From the NCBI GenBank assembly GCA_026419785.1, contig JAODTK010000776.1, positions 62,001 to 126,000 of the forward strand: a stretch of 64,000 bases of DNA. The letters run 5' to 3'. Positions 23,316-35,036 of this stretch are shown here, in pieces. Below the pieces are notes generated by a model that was given only the letters and a program-made list of their open reading frames with translations, did not search any database and was not told the DNA's origin. Position 1 is the stretch's first letter. Every line of letters starts with the position of its first letter. The stretch is from Sclerodactyla briareus (Eukaryota > Echinodermata > Holothuroidea > Dendrochirotida > Sclerodactylidae). The translations under genes were made by a program, and so were the position numbers.

Positions 23316-25784
23316 GACAGGGTCAAGTATTCCTGGAGCCAAGGCCTCGCCCCGTCTATCATCTCACAACTGAGAAGAGGTAGAGTGACCACCTAGGAAC
23401 TTCGGAATGGCAGGCCGATTCCTATTATTGATATAAATGAACCGCGTCGTAATCCGGAGCATGCACAGACAGTCATGAGTTTACTTGAAGGATTAAAATT
23501 CAGCAAAGGAGAGGGAACACTTCCCTCCTACTCACCTACAAAAAGCCCGGAGCAGGGGGTACCAGAATGACCCATCACACCTGCGATCACAATCACGGGT
23601 CGCCAGGCCGCGACCAAAAACGCACTACAGCGACCAGCGATGGTGGGAGGAGCTATCTGTCCCAGGCGGCACATTCCCCCATGCGCAGTTTGACGACGCG
23701 CGTGCGGACGTGACATTCGCAAAGTGCCTCGCACGATCCGAACTGTCGTAAGGTCTCCACGGAGTGCCTGGACAAGCCCTGTCTCTACCTGCGGAGCATA
23801 TACTCGACGACGTTGGGAGGGATGCCTCGTGGTGGGCTCAACTCCAGCAGCGTTCATTGTCTGGGTTATGCAGGGCAATCATGACTCTGGTGGGAGCGAC
23901 TATGAGAATGTCCCCCTCAAGCGACAGTTCTCAAGACAGTATAGCGCCCCCGCCTCTTCAGCATGCGTAACTCCCCTGCCTCCCCGACCCTGAGACAGAA
24001 CTGGGCCAGGAACAAGCTTTACGTGGAGAGCAGCAGAGATCAGAGGGAAAGCACAATTTTTTTGCCCTCTACCAGTAGTAGAAATGAAAGAAATGTGAGT
24101 GCTGGAGTTGAAGTTATCAACTATGATACGAGGAAAAGGTTCCCAGGAATGTTGCTTTAAATCGGATGTTGTCAAAAAACATGTTGCAGATTATGGGACA
24201 GCGGAATTACCCCTCTGCTAAGATGGAAGAGAGGATCAAGCAACACCCTTTACAGGGATGCACAAAGCCAGGGGACAGCAGCTGTTCTTTGGAACAGATG
24301 GAGAAAAATCCTGAATATTCTGAAAAGATAAATAATCCAGAGGCAAAGGTCATCCCCGAAGGTCAAAAACCTCTGCAGGTAACTTCAAGTCACTAGTGCT
24401 GAGAAAGGGGATGTCAGTTTATTCCCAAAGACTCCTTTCCCCCGCGAATTGCATTCCAGTAATCGCAAAAGCCCCGCAGGAAAAAAAAATCTGCTTCCAC
24501 AAGCAGCCGAGCCGGGAAAGGAGGTTGCTCACAGTATCCTCAGGGACATCTTTCTGTGTCAGCGGACGGGCTCGGCATGAGCCAGCAATCCGAATCATTC
24601 AGTTCAGTTGAGTGTATAACCAGGGTCGTGCCAATAATACTGCTGGAAAACCGCCCCCGCAGGTCAAAATGGGACACTCAGCTTTTTGAATGAAAACAGA
24701 AGTTTTACAGTCGGCGGAGTTGCTGGACCCATGCAGAGGCATTGAGTGAACCAGCTGTCTTCTTCACACAGGTAGGGCTAGTGGCTGCAAGCCAGAGGTG
24801 TCGCAGGAGAATCAGTGAAAATAAGTCAGTTCACAGCACATGATAGTACTAATAGTACTGGCGGCGGGGCCTCTACAAAAGACAACGGATTCGTTGACGA
24901 GTCCCACTTGAGCCCACCAAAAAACCCCTCAAATACGAGAATGTTGGCGAAATGGGACTCTGGAGGTGGGATATACAAGAGCAGTCGAGAGTGCTGGATT
25001 TGTCGAATAACAATATTAACCCGGTACCTCTCCAGCAATGGAACGGCCCTCGATACAAACAGTACCCGTCGGAGGTGAATGGACCAACTACCGGAAGTCA
25101 AGGCCCCTGTACACGAGGGACCTAATGCAAATGACGACTGCATGTGGACAACAGATTTCCCACAGAGCGGAAACACTTGGTGCGGACATGGGATTGCGAG
25201 CAGAAAACTAAGAGCGTCAGATTCAAAATCTGAGCGAACCTGAAGCCACAAAGGCTCTCAATGAAGGACGGTTCTGGGAGCGCCCCTGCACGCCCAGCAT
25301 GGGCTGTGAAAGTTAGAGGACATACACAAAACGGATATCATGGACTACTTGACGATCGGATTCTCCCCACATACCCCCAGGAAACGGAGCAGCACCATCG
25401 GAGCAATGTCGCTGTCTCCGAGGAGTCCTACCGCAATGGCGAGCCAAGAGTTGTCCAGGGATAGGAATCTGAACTATCAGGAGATAAAATGTCCAGCAGC
25501 ACAGATCGACTGATCACGGGGAAGGGAAACGCCTCAAGATACCTCAGCCTGTTTGACTGAGTGCCCGGACTCTGCAGGGGGGGGGAATCAAAAGAGGGAA
25601 AAAAAGAAAAATTCTGAGAGCGAGAAGGTGAGTATCGTCAGGCGGAGAGGAGGACCTTAAAGTCAGTCATCGGCTTTAACAAAAGTGTTCTCCGTAGGTC
25701 GCGCCCTCGAGCAACAGGAGAACACGGCAGTCTGCTGAGAAAATGGGCAAAAGTCTGCGCATTAGGGATGTGGGCGGTTTTAAC

Positions 25785-25795
25785 AACATGGCGGC
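25785..25795 (+). promoter_or_regulatory. YY1-like AACATGGCGGC motif
   Basis: AACATGGCGGC fits the vertebrate YY1 consensus AANATGGCGGC, an element that often lies just downstream of transcription starts in CpG-rich promoters. It sits in the GC-rich block. The ATG here opens only a nine-codon frame, so it is not a gene start. An 11-bp motif can occur by chance. Confidence 0.35.
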
Positions 25796-25826
25796 GGTTA
25801 TAACAGGCCTCTCCTAAAAAGCATGT

Positions 25827-26334
25827 GAACTTCAGCTCGGAGCTCACTTTCTCGGCAGGGCGAGAAGGAAACCGGCGTTTATCATTAGTCATAGGAGAGC
25901 GAGAAGAGCTCTCCCAGATGGTTCAGGAATTCTTCCCCCTCCCCGGACAAACTCTTCACCGGAGGAGAGACAATTTTTTTGTTTTAGAGAGGAGGGGAGA
26001 TACCGTCAAGTCATACAGCAGAGTAGTTCGCTGCGCAGATCACCGCGCGGAGGAGGCTCGGGGAGGCCTCTCCCAGCGGGAGGTGGTTCGCGATGCGACA
26101 AGCTCTGAACGACACAGTGCCTACATGGAGGCAGAGGAGATGAATACAAGAGTGAAAAGGAGATATGGAGGAGGAGGAGGCGCAGGACTGGTGGGTGGCC
26201 AGAGTAAAGGAGAGTCGGGTCACATATACCTGTCAGGATGGGCTCGGCACGATGCCAGCCACAAAGAGCAAACTCTCCCGCACGAAGGTGAAGACCAGCT
26301 GCAGAAGCAGTCAACTCGGCGCAGCCATTTCTGA
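25827..26334 (+). CDS. Uncharacterised open frame in the GC-rich block
   Basis: About 169 codons are open on the plus strand. There is no ATG at the upstream end; the first in-frame ATG is internal, about 30 codons in. The translation is rich in Arg, Glu and Ser and has a Gly run (about residues 115-121). It shows no signal peptide, membrane segment or domain that I recognise. A 173-codon frame on the opposite strand covers much of the same DNA, so GC composition alone may keep both open. It could be part of a 5' exon ending at the donor-like GTAAGT 224 bp downstream, or relic element coding. A real protein is unproven. Confidence 0.15.
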
Positions 26335-26557
26335 ATCTCCGTCGGATGTTTTCGGCGACGCGTCTTGAGTCAGAAGGAGCCGTGTTGGAGGATGGGGACC
26401 CTGGCAGGAGAGGAGCAGAAGCGCGGCGCTCAGTTGACCAGGAACAGGGGCCACTAGCGATCATCGGCAGTGCGTGGACTGCGGGCACACTGTACGGGCC
26501 ATGGACCTCCTTTCCGTCTGGGAACATCTTTCACGCATCCTGCTTCCGAGGAAATCG

Positions 26558-29500
26558 GTAAGTCAAAACTATTTTGAAATCCTGATTGTTTTTTTTTTTG
26601 CTTTTTTTTTCTTCTTTTTTTGCTTTTTTTGAATGTGGCTGTAGGACAGTATCGTATCCTTTGGTGAATCACAATATGCTTTACATCCTCAACGAAATAA
26701 GTGAATAAGGTTTGGCCTCTTATTGACAGTCACAAGAATATGAAATTTGTCACATATTAAAATCCCTAACGAATGCACCCCATCTAAAGTATGCCATCCT
26801 TCTTTGGCATGTTTTGATGGAGAGTGGGAAGCATATTTCCCTAAATAACATCCCAAAATAGGCCTTGATCATTTGCTCCGACTGTATGATATGCAGAAAG
26901 TAGCGACAGTGTTGGAAATTTGAGAAGCCTATATCTACCTTTGTCCCAGAAAATTACATTTCAAGAATGCTTCCCTTTCACCATCCATTAAATGTAATTC
27001 CTCCAGATGTTCATCAGCGATTATGAAATTTTAATAATGGGTTTTAATATTCTCTGTTTTCAATCTTCTCATTCAAATCAGATAAATCCGCTACAGGCCA
27101 TTACCATATATTTTTCGTTGATTAACCAATTTGAATTATTACTTCTGGAACCGTTATTGAAATTTTAAATTCGGTTAATTGGCACTATATTCAATACTGA
27201 TTTCGGACTGGATCCATTTGTGACCTCATTATTGAGTAGAATGGGTTTTTGGCAAATTGTCCAGATGGAATTTCATCTCTAGTGTGTCCAGGCCATGATA
27301 CGGGAATATGCAGAGCTGTATTGAAGGCCAAAGCGTACACATACTTTCCTCCCCTTTTGTCACCTTTAGTAAAGGTTGGTTGTCCCGCGAGGTGACCACC
27401 TATTTGTGGCGACAGGGTCAGGTGTAAGCATCCTGTTATGATAAATATATTTGGTCTACTCCTTATTTTTATAGCTTTGCGAAGGTAATTGTTTCAACAT
27501 TGTCCTAATTCTGATTACAAAGAGACTGGTTGGTATGACACTATTGGAATAATCTTCGTAGACCTACTGGCTGAAAAGGACATGCTCATTTATAGAGCGT
27601 TTTTTCTTGATTTTTTTATTATTTGTATTTTTTTAACTTATTAACTACCAGTGAATAATTACTTCGACTATGGCAACCCCTGCTCATGTGGAACAGAGGC
27701 TGATTATTTCCCTTTCCACACTTCTCCCCCGAATTTGTTGTTGTTTTTTTATTTTTTATTTCTGGCAAAACAAGACTGAACATCGCGCATCTGTATTGAC
27801 TACATACTCAAGTGAGCATTGCCCATAGCACCAAGGGATTCATGTGCTAAAAATAACTGCCTCCCAACGATCACAGTTCTTGTTTGTTTTTTCGTCTGGG
27901 ATTTCGTTTTTGACATGTTTTATTCTCGAAGTTCCTGCTATTCAGTGGGAGGAATCTACATTTTTCTGTTGCATTATTCAGTGGATGTTTTGAACAAAGT
28001 TTCTGGGACAGAGTGAGCCCGTGGATCCACTGTACATACATTGACTGATGACTGAATTATTCATCATCGCCGTATCTCTGTGCCTACACGGTCGCAACCA
28101 TTGAAGACGACATGGAACATTCACCCATTCCACTGATCTTATCTCTGTCGCCGCTTCATGCTTTAAAGAAAAAGGACACTCTTACTGGTATTTGGATGAG
28201 TCTGATTGTAGTGAGATGATGCCAGAGTAGGCGGGGGGGGGGGGGGGCATTTGGGGCGTGGTAGGTAATTTATTTTTAGTATAACCGCCAATAGGGTGTG
28301 TGTGTGGGGGGGGTGAGAGCCCGGTTACATGCCATTGCTTCTTCCTGGATCGGTGCCTAGTTCATGGTTCATGTACCAAAATAGCTTTAACTGGCATATC
28401 TTTTGTATATCTCTGATCAATAGTGATTCCCTTCCCCCCTGACAATTAGTCCGGTGTTTTTCAAAAAGGTTACATTAGAAGATGGAATCCAGCTACTCTA
28501 AAATATTTCATTGAGGGACTCTGACAGAACAAGTAAGACTTTTCAAAATCAGGAATTGTTGTCTCTATACTTTGACCTACCATTTCTCATTTCTTCATTA
28601 AAACTTGTTGCTCTTCTGACTGAGATTCAGCCTTTTCAGGAGAGGTGAGACTGGTAGAGATCTTTTTTCTCTCTCATGTCTACTTCTCCGGATTCTTGGA
28701 GACAAATGGAGGCAAATGGAGGTATTACATTGGCTCCTGAGAGATGCATCATTTATTTGAAGTGTTTCTAGTACTGCCTGCTGCTGTTACCTCTTTCATG
28801 ACTTTTCAAAGTTTGAGCATCACTCTCAGGCTCCACAGAAGAAGAGTGGTGGCCTGACTGCATCTTTAAAACAAGTGGCGCAAACACAATCGGGGATTTC
28901 ATGGCTGTCCTCTGAAATTGTTTGTTTATTTTTGTTTTGTTTACTTGTTTGGTAATTTTGACACAGGCGATGATGGTAATTTGTACTTTTGACAATCAAA
29001 TATTTGTGACTTTTTTTCCTTGTTTCAAATTTGACATTATTCAGTCATTCCAATCTCCAAATATTTAAATATGAAACATATCTTGCTCAAAATAGAAATT
29101 CTTCCCTCTAAGAATTTCTCTGGCCATGCTAAGGGTCATTGACTGCGTGGGATCATCCATCCGGAGAAGGGAAAAATGCAGAATTTTCACTCTTTCTGGG
29201 CTTGCAAAGGCATGAGGCTGGCTTCCTTCGTGAAACTGGCATAAATATCTTACATCCCATGATTCCGAAAGAGCAAGCTCGGGTGATGATCCGGGATTCT
29301 GATACGAAGCATGACCGATTAATTATGTTTAGTCAAGTGAACGGTGTGGTTCTTGCTGCCTTGCTCGCTGCCTTATGTAAACCTCACCAGAGGAGGGGGA
29401 ACATTTAGAGGGGAGATTTTTGGAGGAGGGAATGAGAATGATGACCTTCAAAGTACAATGGTCACGAAAAAAACCCTTTTCATAATTTTGTTGGGAATAT

Positions 29501-30250
29501 TCATTGGTCATTTAAATTTCCAACAACTGACTTCATGTCAGTAAAAATTAGATTTTTACCTGTGCAGAGGACCGGCCCCTTGAGACCTCACGAGGGGTGT
29601 TCTTGTCAAATTGGGCCGAGAACTGTTCGTATTCAACATGCCGCGTCCGAAAGATTAGTGAACATAGCATGCCCGAAATCAAGCCCTGATGTGAAGAGTC
29701 TGATTTTCGCGCGCGCGCGCCCAAAGTAGCTACTCAGAAGTTTTGGCACACGTTTGTTAGCACGTGGAATGTAGGACACGCGCTGCCTGCTCGTGAATTT
29801 TTCATGTGCAGTGCTCTGGCCAATGCATTATTCATAAAATACTTCGGCCAATAAAACGCAGTACACACCATAAATCAAATTGATTTTTCGGTGGATGCAA
29901 TAAAATGACGTACAGAAGCAGTCAATGAATTTGAAAGAAAATTCATTTCGTGACCAAAGTACTTGAAGAATATATGGGGAGTCAATCCATGCAGTGGGAT
30001 AATTTTGTAGTTGTAAAGAAACTCTTTCTCTGTTAGTCTACTCACTATAATGAAGTTTGGAATTTTTTTTTTAGAAAATAAAAATTGATCTTTGGTGTCT
30101 GTTGTTACTAAAAACTTAAATTTTTTTAAAAATTTTAGGAAGAAATCCCCACTATTTGCACCACAGACACTGGTAATCCTATCTGCTGAGGCAACTATAC
30201 TTCACCGTCCGCTTACCTCAGTCATTAAGAGTTCATGGCTGCTAGGAGCA
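26558..30250. other. AT-rich, intron-like stretch, no gene seen
   Basis: The sequence starts with a GTAAGT donor-like site and long T runs, and remains AT-rich for ~3.7 kb. There is a G16 tract near 28,231-28,246, a short CG dinucleotide run at about 29,708-29,720 and poly(T) runs. Frames up to 89 codons (29,139-29,408) show no domain. If the GC-rich block is a 5' exon, this would be its first intron; that is inference only. Confidence 0.45.
29708..29720. repeat. Alternating CG run
   Basis: An uninterrupted run of alternating C and G (about 13 bp) in an AT-rich context. It is of the type able to adopt Z-DNA. CpG runs are usually eroded where germline methylation is strong. Confidence 0.6.
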
Positions 30251-30722
30251 CCTACACTTGCAATCACTAGTCTCTACCCGCAGTTACTGAGAGTCCATAC
30301 GATTGGGTGCTGCAGCTATAGGCTCCTATCCTTGCAGTCACTTGTTTCTCCTCTGCAGTCACTGAGAGTCCATGCTGTAGGAGTGCCTATACTGCGTCAA
30401 CATCTCTCAACTGCAGTCCCTGAGAGCCCATGTTGCTAGAGCACCTATACTGTGGCAGTCCACTTGTCATTTACCTGCAGTCACTAAGAACTCTTCTCTT
30501 TGCCGTTATGAGCAGCCATACTTGAGTTGGTTGCTGCTATAGGCTCCTATATCTTCAGTCACTTGTCTCTTACCAGCATTCCGCTAAGAATCGGTTCTGC
30601 CAGAATACATATAATGCAGTCACTTATCTCTTTACTTGGCAGTCACTGAGAGTGCATATTCAGTGCTGCTAGAGGCCCTATACTTGCAGTCACTAGTCGT
30701 TTACCTGCAGTCATACTGTCAG
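30250..30722. repeat. ~60-75-bp degenerate tandem repeat
   Basis: Seven or so units carry the order CTTGCAGTCACTAGTCTC, TACCTGCAGTCACTGAG, AGTCCATGCTGCTAGGAG and CACCTATA. Unit starts fall near 30,252, 30,330, 30,388, 30,445, 30,548, 30,608 and 30,688. Spacing varies (57-103 bp) through internal deletions and one longer unit. The 115-codon plus-strand frame over its start (30,092-30,439) has a cyclic Leu/Ser/Val translation and is a repeat by-product. Confidence 0.85.
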
Positions 30723-31041
30723 TTGACTGTAATATCACTATGGATCCCAAATTCAATCGATTGCATAACACTCATCGGAAGTGTGATTGCATCTGGATTG
30801 AACACTCAATAACACGAACTGCTCACAAGATATAAAAAGAATAATCTCATCCATTTCTGTTAAATAAATATTTCTGTCGTCCTGTTATTGAGGCCCAAAG
30901 ATGAAGCATATACTATGAAAAGTTTATTAGGAGCCTTGGCATCCCCCCCCCCCCCCAGTCAGAACTCCAACTCAAACATTGAATACCAACAACAAAATAT
31001 CATGCCAGAAAATCCTACTCATTCCTCGATTAAAAAAAATT

Positions 31042-31049
31042 GTTACATG
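31042..31049. repeat. Target-site duplication of hAT-like copy A (left)
   Basis: GTTACATG abuts the CAGGG terminus. The same eight bases recur at 32,176-32,183, immediately after the other terminus. Confidence 0.85.
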
Positions 31050-32176
31050 CAGGGCCGAGCGAGCGGGGGGTGGGGGGGGTGTCACCCCCCCCCCCAATAA
31101 TTTCGTTGGCCGTCGGCAATTTTCGGTCTGTCGGGAAAAAAGGAAGAAAGAGGAAAGGAAGAGGAAAGAGTAGAGGAGGAAAGAGAGGAAAGAGGATAGA
31201 AGGAAAAGAAGTAAAGAGGGAAGGAAGAAAAAAAGAAGGTAATGTAGTTGAAGGGGAAGTTCAGGGAATGGAAAGAGGGAATAAAAAGAAAAAACCGGGA
31301 GCAAGACTTTAGTATCGGCTATTTTCCGACTTTTGGCTCTTCATCTAGTGGCAAGAGAATGGCACACCGGCACATATATCGTGACGGCCCGTCGCCGCGT
31401 GTAATTGACTAGTGACCAAGTCTGGTCGGCAATTCTGCAAAAGGGGATAAGGCCGTTAGCGTTTGACATCTTATTTTCCATGAGACTCACAGTTCTTTGA
31501 AAGTTTTTTTTTCTGGTCCTATATTCCAGAGATTATGAAAAATTCGAAGCCATTTCGCTGAAAAACAATTACGAAAGAATTTCCCAGATTAAACAATGAA
31601 ACAGTCGGTTTTAGCGGGGATCATGCGAGCGGCAGAGCTAGAGTAAAGGCGAGAGGTAATGGCACCCCCCAGTTTTCTTAATAAAAATTCATGCATGAAA
31701 CTACCCAATTTGGGCACAGAATAAGTTAAAATTTGTTAAGATATCCATAATGCATTTGGAAAGAAGAAGACTAAAGGGCCGAAACTTGCGATCAATTGCA
31801 CCATTGAGTGGCAAATTTTTGCGCTTTGCGCGCAGTGGGAATTGATGGCCTCCTTCATATACTCACGGGCGGCAGTAAATTTGGTCATTGATTAGGATTC
31901 GGGCAGAATTTTTCAACGTTCCAAATTGGAAGGGACCCGCGTACGTTGTGGGCGGGGCGGTAATTACTGACGCCCAATTTTTTTACTGAAATTTGCACCA
32001 GATTGCATCTGAGGATGTTTCAAGATTACAATTTTTCCAAGTGAAGGGGAGGGGACAACCCCTCCCCTTAGACCCCTCCCCTAAAAACCTCCCCCATATC
32101 AGTCACCAGTGCCAGATCCGTCGGCAACTTATAATCTTTACACCCCCCCAATCGTCAACCCTCGCATATGCCCCTG
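31050..32176 (+). mobile_element. Non-autonomous hAT-like transposon, copy A
   Basis: A ~1.13-kb element starts CAGGGCCGAGCGAGCG and ends ...ATGCCCCTG. It is flanked by GTTACATG at 31,042-31,049 and 32,176-32,183 (the final G of the element can be counted in either), a 7-8-bp target duplication as expected for hAT transposition. Its sequence is repeated in inverse orientation at 33,086-34,245, with the same internal order: poly(G) and CACCCCC, GCCGTCGGCAA, a 170-bp purine-rich tract, CGTGACGGC, GCGCTTTGCGCGC and a C-rich patch. No transposase frame exists, so mobilisation would need an enzyme in trans. Confidence 0.9.
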
Positions 32177-33077
32177 TTACATGACCATTGGACTTCTATA
32201 ATGGGCAGTAAATGAATGGAATATTGTTGCTGGAAATTGCATCCACACTGTTTGCGTATCATGCTTCATAGAGACGGCTTGTAGGTAAATCACGCCAGTG
32301 CCGCACATCTGGAAGAGAAGGCTATCATCTGGGGCCTAAACATGGAAGTGCTGGGGTGGGATGTTGTGGAGCAAAAGGGGAACATATTATGGTGGGAGGT
32401 GTGTAACAATGAGCCATGTGTGGTGGCGCCTCGGCGCTAAACCCTTCTTCACTTCTTCATGGCCTTGCCTGCATGCCTGGAAGGGAAGGTTGGTGTGAAG
32501 AAAGATCGAAAACATTGTTTCCAAACATCGTCAGTTCACGAGAGTTCAAGTCTCCATAAAATCTCCATAAAAATTGTCTACATACATCACTGGCTATTGG
32601 GACGCTGGTGAAACCAAACATTGGAGTGTGCAGCAGCAAGCACTCAACCTCATAATCTAACCTCCCCATGGGATCATTCCTCGACCATGATATGGTGAGT
32701 GCCCTATAAATATATCTCCCGTGCATGTCTCTTCCTGACATTGACGTTTGCGGATGCATGGAGAAATTAGGGGACAATGCAACCATTTGCAGCCATTCAC
32801 TTCCCGATTAGATCATAACCGCCGGGCACCTGTCTCCCATGTGTCGCATAGCTATCCATCACTTGCGACTCGGGAGAAAGCAACGCTGATAGACGTGGAA
32901 AAATTAAAGAGAATGCTGGCAGGGGATATGGTGGAATGTTTCTGGAAACTGGTGCAAAACAAGGAGGGAATTCTGAACGAATCACTGGAAGAAAAGCTGA
33001 AATGACAGAGAGCATCAGTGATGTAATGTCTTGAGGAATTGTTCTTGCTTTCCGTTTCTATTCATCGCTATACTCTG
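32177..33077. other. Spacer between the two hAT-like elements
   Basis: About 0.9 kb of non-repetitive sequence trapped between two inverted copies. It includes an 83-codon frame (32,754-33,005), listed separately. No other feature is recognised. Confidence 0.6.
32754..33005 (+). CDS. Small uncharacterised open frame between inverted transposons
   Basis: An ATG-initiated frame of about 83 codons. The last ~40 residues have the look of helical protein: a Leu/Lys/Glu-rich, amphipathic stretch with WKLVQNKEG near residue 64-72 and a terminal SLEEKLK. No known domain was recognised and there is no clear promoter or polyadenylation signal. Its position between two inverted elements is suggestive but could be chance. 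It may equally be a stretch that escaped stop codons. Confidence 0.15.
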   Translation: MHGEIRGQCNHLQPFTSRLDHNRRAPVSHVSHSYPSLATREKATLIDVEKLKRMLAGDMVECFWKLVQNKEGILNESLEEKLK

Positions 33078-33085
33078 CTCACGAT
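33078..33085. repeat. Target-site duplication of hAT-like copy B (left)
   Basis: CTCACGAT at 33,078-33,085 is repeated exactly at 34,246-34,253, flanking the CAGGTCG...GGCCCTG element. Confidence 0.9.
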
Positions 33086-34245
33086 CAGGTCGTAGCGAAA
33101 GGGTTGATAATTGGGGGGTGTAGAGATGATGTTTTGCCGACGATCTGGCAATGGTGACTGATATGGGGGAGGGGGTTCTAAGGGGGGTGTCCCCCTCCCC
33201 TCTGGAAATTTGAATATTGAAACTCCTCAGATGCAATCTGGTTGCAATATTTTCAGTAAAACGGGGCGTTCAGTAATTACTCGTACCCGTCACCACGTAG
33301 CGGAACCCTTTAAACAGGTTAAATTTGGAACACCGAAAGTTTTTGCCGAGTCCCAAACAATGCCTATTTTTTACTGCAGCTTGTGATGTGAGCGACCATC
33401 AATACACCTGCGCGCAAAGCGCGCAAACATTCGACACTTCAATGGTGCCCATGATCAAAGTTTCGGCCATTAGTACATCTTTTCCACTTATGCATTATGA
33501 CTCCTAACCAGATTTTTAACTTATTCTGTTCCCCGAGTTGGGTTAGTTTCCTGCCCGAATTTTCGATCTCAAAAAAAAAAAAAAAATGGGGGGGGTGCCC
33601 GCTATCTCTCGCCTTGTGCTCTAGCTATGCGTTCGCATGCTTCCCCACCAAAGACCGACTCATGTTTCATTGTTAATTTCTGGGAATGCTTTCTTATTGG
33701 TTTTCAGCCAATGGCTCGATTTTTTTTTATGTATCTCTGGAATATAGGACCAGAACTGTCAACCTCATGAGATATAAAATGTCAAACGCTAACGCCTTTT
33801 TTCTCCTTTGCCGAAAATGCACGACAGACTCGGTCACTGTCCAATTACACCGACGGCGATGAGCCGTCACAATAAATGTTGTGCCGAAAGTGCCATTCTC
33901 TGGTGACGCTGAATGCAATCGGCCGATTAGATGAAGAGCCAAAAGTGAATAACTCGATAATAAAGTCTGGCTTCCTTTTTTTTTCTATTCCTCTTTCCGT
34001 TCCCCCTGTCTTCCCCTTCAATCACTTACTTCCCTTTTTCCTTTCCCTTCCCCTCTTCTTCTTTCCTCTCTCTTTTTTCCTCTTCGTTCTTCCGCTCCTC
34101 TTTTCCTATTCTTCTCCTCTCTCCTCTTCCTTCTTCTTTTCCTTCCTCTTTCTTTTTTTTGCCGACGTAACAAAAATTTGCCGACGGCACGAAATTATTG
34201 GGGGTGTGACACCCCCCCCACACCCCCCCGCTCGCTACGGCCCTG
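33086..34245 (-). mobile_element. Non-autonomous hAT-like transposon, copy B
   Basis: A ~1.16-kb element runs from CAGGTCGTAGCG to CGCTACGGCCCTG. The ends are inverted relative to each other (CAGG-K-CCGTAGCG) and flanked by the exact 8-bp duplication CTCACGAT. It is an inverse, diverged copy of the element at 31,050-32,176. Its polypyrimidine tract (about 33,975-34,160) answers the polypurine tract of copy A. Separate, different target duplications show that A and B inserted independently. It encodes no transposase. Frames of 95-128 codons over the pyrimidine tract are low-complexity artefacts. Confidence 0.93.
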
Positions 34246-34253
34246 CTCACGAT

Positions 34254-35036
34254 CAAAGATAATAGTTTCGAAAAAAAGGAGGATATATGGGGAGAGATAA
34301 AATGAAACCTCACATAAGTTTACACGGTTAATTAACACTAATATTCATGCATGCACCACATTGGTCATTGGTTGTTAGGGCTAGTCATAAAGAGGATTGG
34401 GGGGGGGGGGGGTTGCTGTGTAAAGTAATACAAAAGGATTAGGACCACAATTTGCACCACCTCGATCTCATGAGGGCAAAGTTTGTGGTGGAGGTGGGAG
34501 GTGCTGAATCGTCGATATGGAAACTACAAAGGCAACAATTAGACATGTGGTCAAGTGGGTGCAACTCCAGATTTCACATGCCGTTCCGTGCAGAGTGACC
34601 TGTGTTGAACCTCATTTGGAGATGGCACATTGAATCATGTCATTTGGACCAGCCGGCGTCTTAAAAAGGGCCTCCTATTGTTCAGGACCAACTGCTGTTC
34701 ACATTCTCCAAGTTTTTTGAATACAGATTTTTAAAATTGCATAATCAGCAATTTGGACCGCCTGTGACCTGTAATGAATGACCTTCATGTTGGTTTAGGA
34801 CTAAGAACAGTCCACTCCCCCAATTTTCATTAACTTGGTGGGTGGGGAGAGAGTTGGTCCCGAAGCACATGACATTGATTTCAAATTTGTGTTTTGTTTT
34901 TAATTATTCCCTGGGATGTAGACCTGAATGACCACCCTTTTGTAGAGGCTATAGGGTATAGGTCACGCTACGAACCCCTGTGGGACCCATGCTGAATGTG
35001 TATCCAGTGTACCGTATGATATAGCCAAAGCATTCA
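34254..35036. other. Spacer with a trace of a degenerate array unit
   Basis: No gene is seen. A poly(G) run lies near 34,399-34,412. About 34,826-34,895 reads ACTTGGTGGGTGGGGA... TTGGTCCCGA... CACATGACA, which matches the unit at 54,968-55,015 and marks a solitary relative of that array. Confidence 0.55.

Larger units (their letters stand above)
23316..26557 (+). other. GC/CpG-richer block with broken coding potential; candidate 5' exon region or decayed element
   Basis: This 3.2-kb block stands out from its AT-rich surroundings by higher GC, frequent CpG and few low-complexity tracts. It is preceded by a pyrimidine tract and CGCAG (acceptor-like, AG at 23,314-23,315). It ends at CGGTAAGT (donor-like, GT at 26,558-26,559), after which the sequence becomes T-rich at once. 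Frames are longer than average (about 90-170 codons, both strands) but every frame is interrupted. I recognise no domain. It could be a GC-rich promoter and 5' exons of a host gene on the plus strand, or a degraded retroelement coding region with frameshifts. The sequence does not decide between them. Confidence 0.4.

Noticed and set aside
23316..25500. Gag/pol region of a DIRS or Gypsy element.
   Set aside because: The composition and broken frames fit a relic, but no protease, reverse transcriptase, RNase H, zinc knuckle or recombinase motif could be recognised, so no family is named.
26006..26527. 173-codon minus-strand frame.
   Set aside because: It overlaps a similar-length plus-strand frame in the GC-rich block, with no recognisable domain. 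The donor-like sites favour the plus strand if anything is real there.
33876..34313. Frames of 128 and 95 codons rich in Leu/Phe or Glu/Lys.
   Set aside because: They are translations of the polypyrimidine/polypurine tract inside hAT-like copy B.
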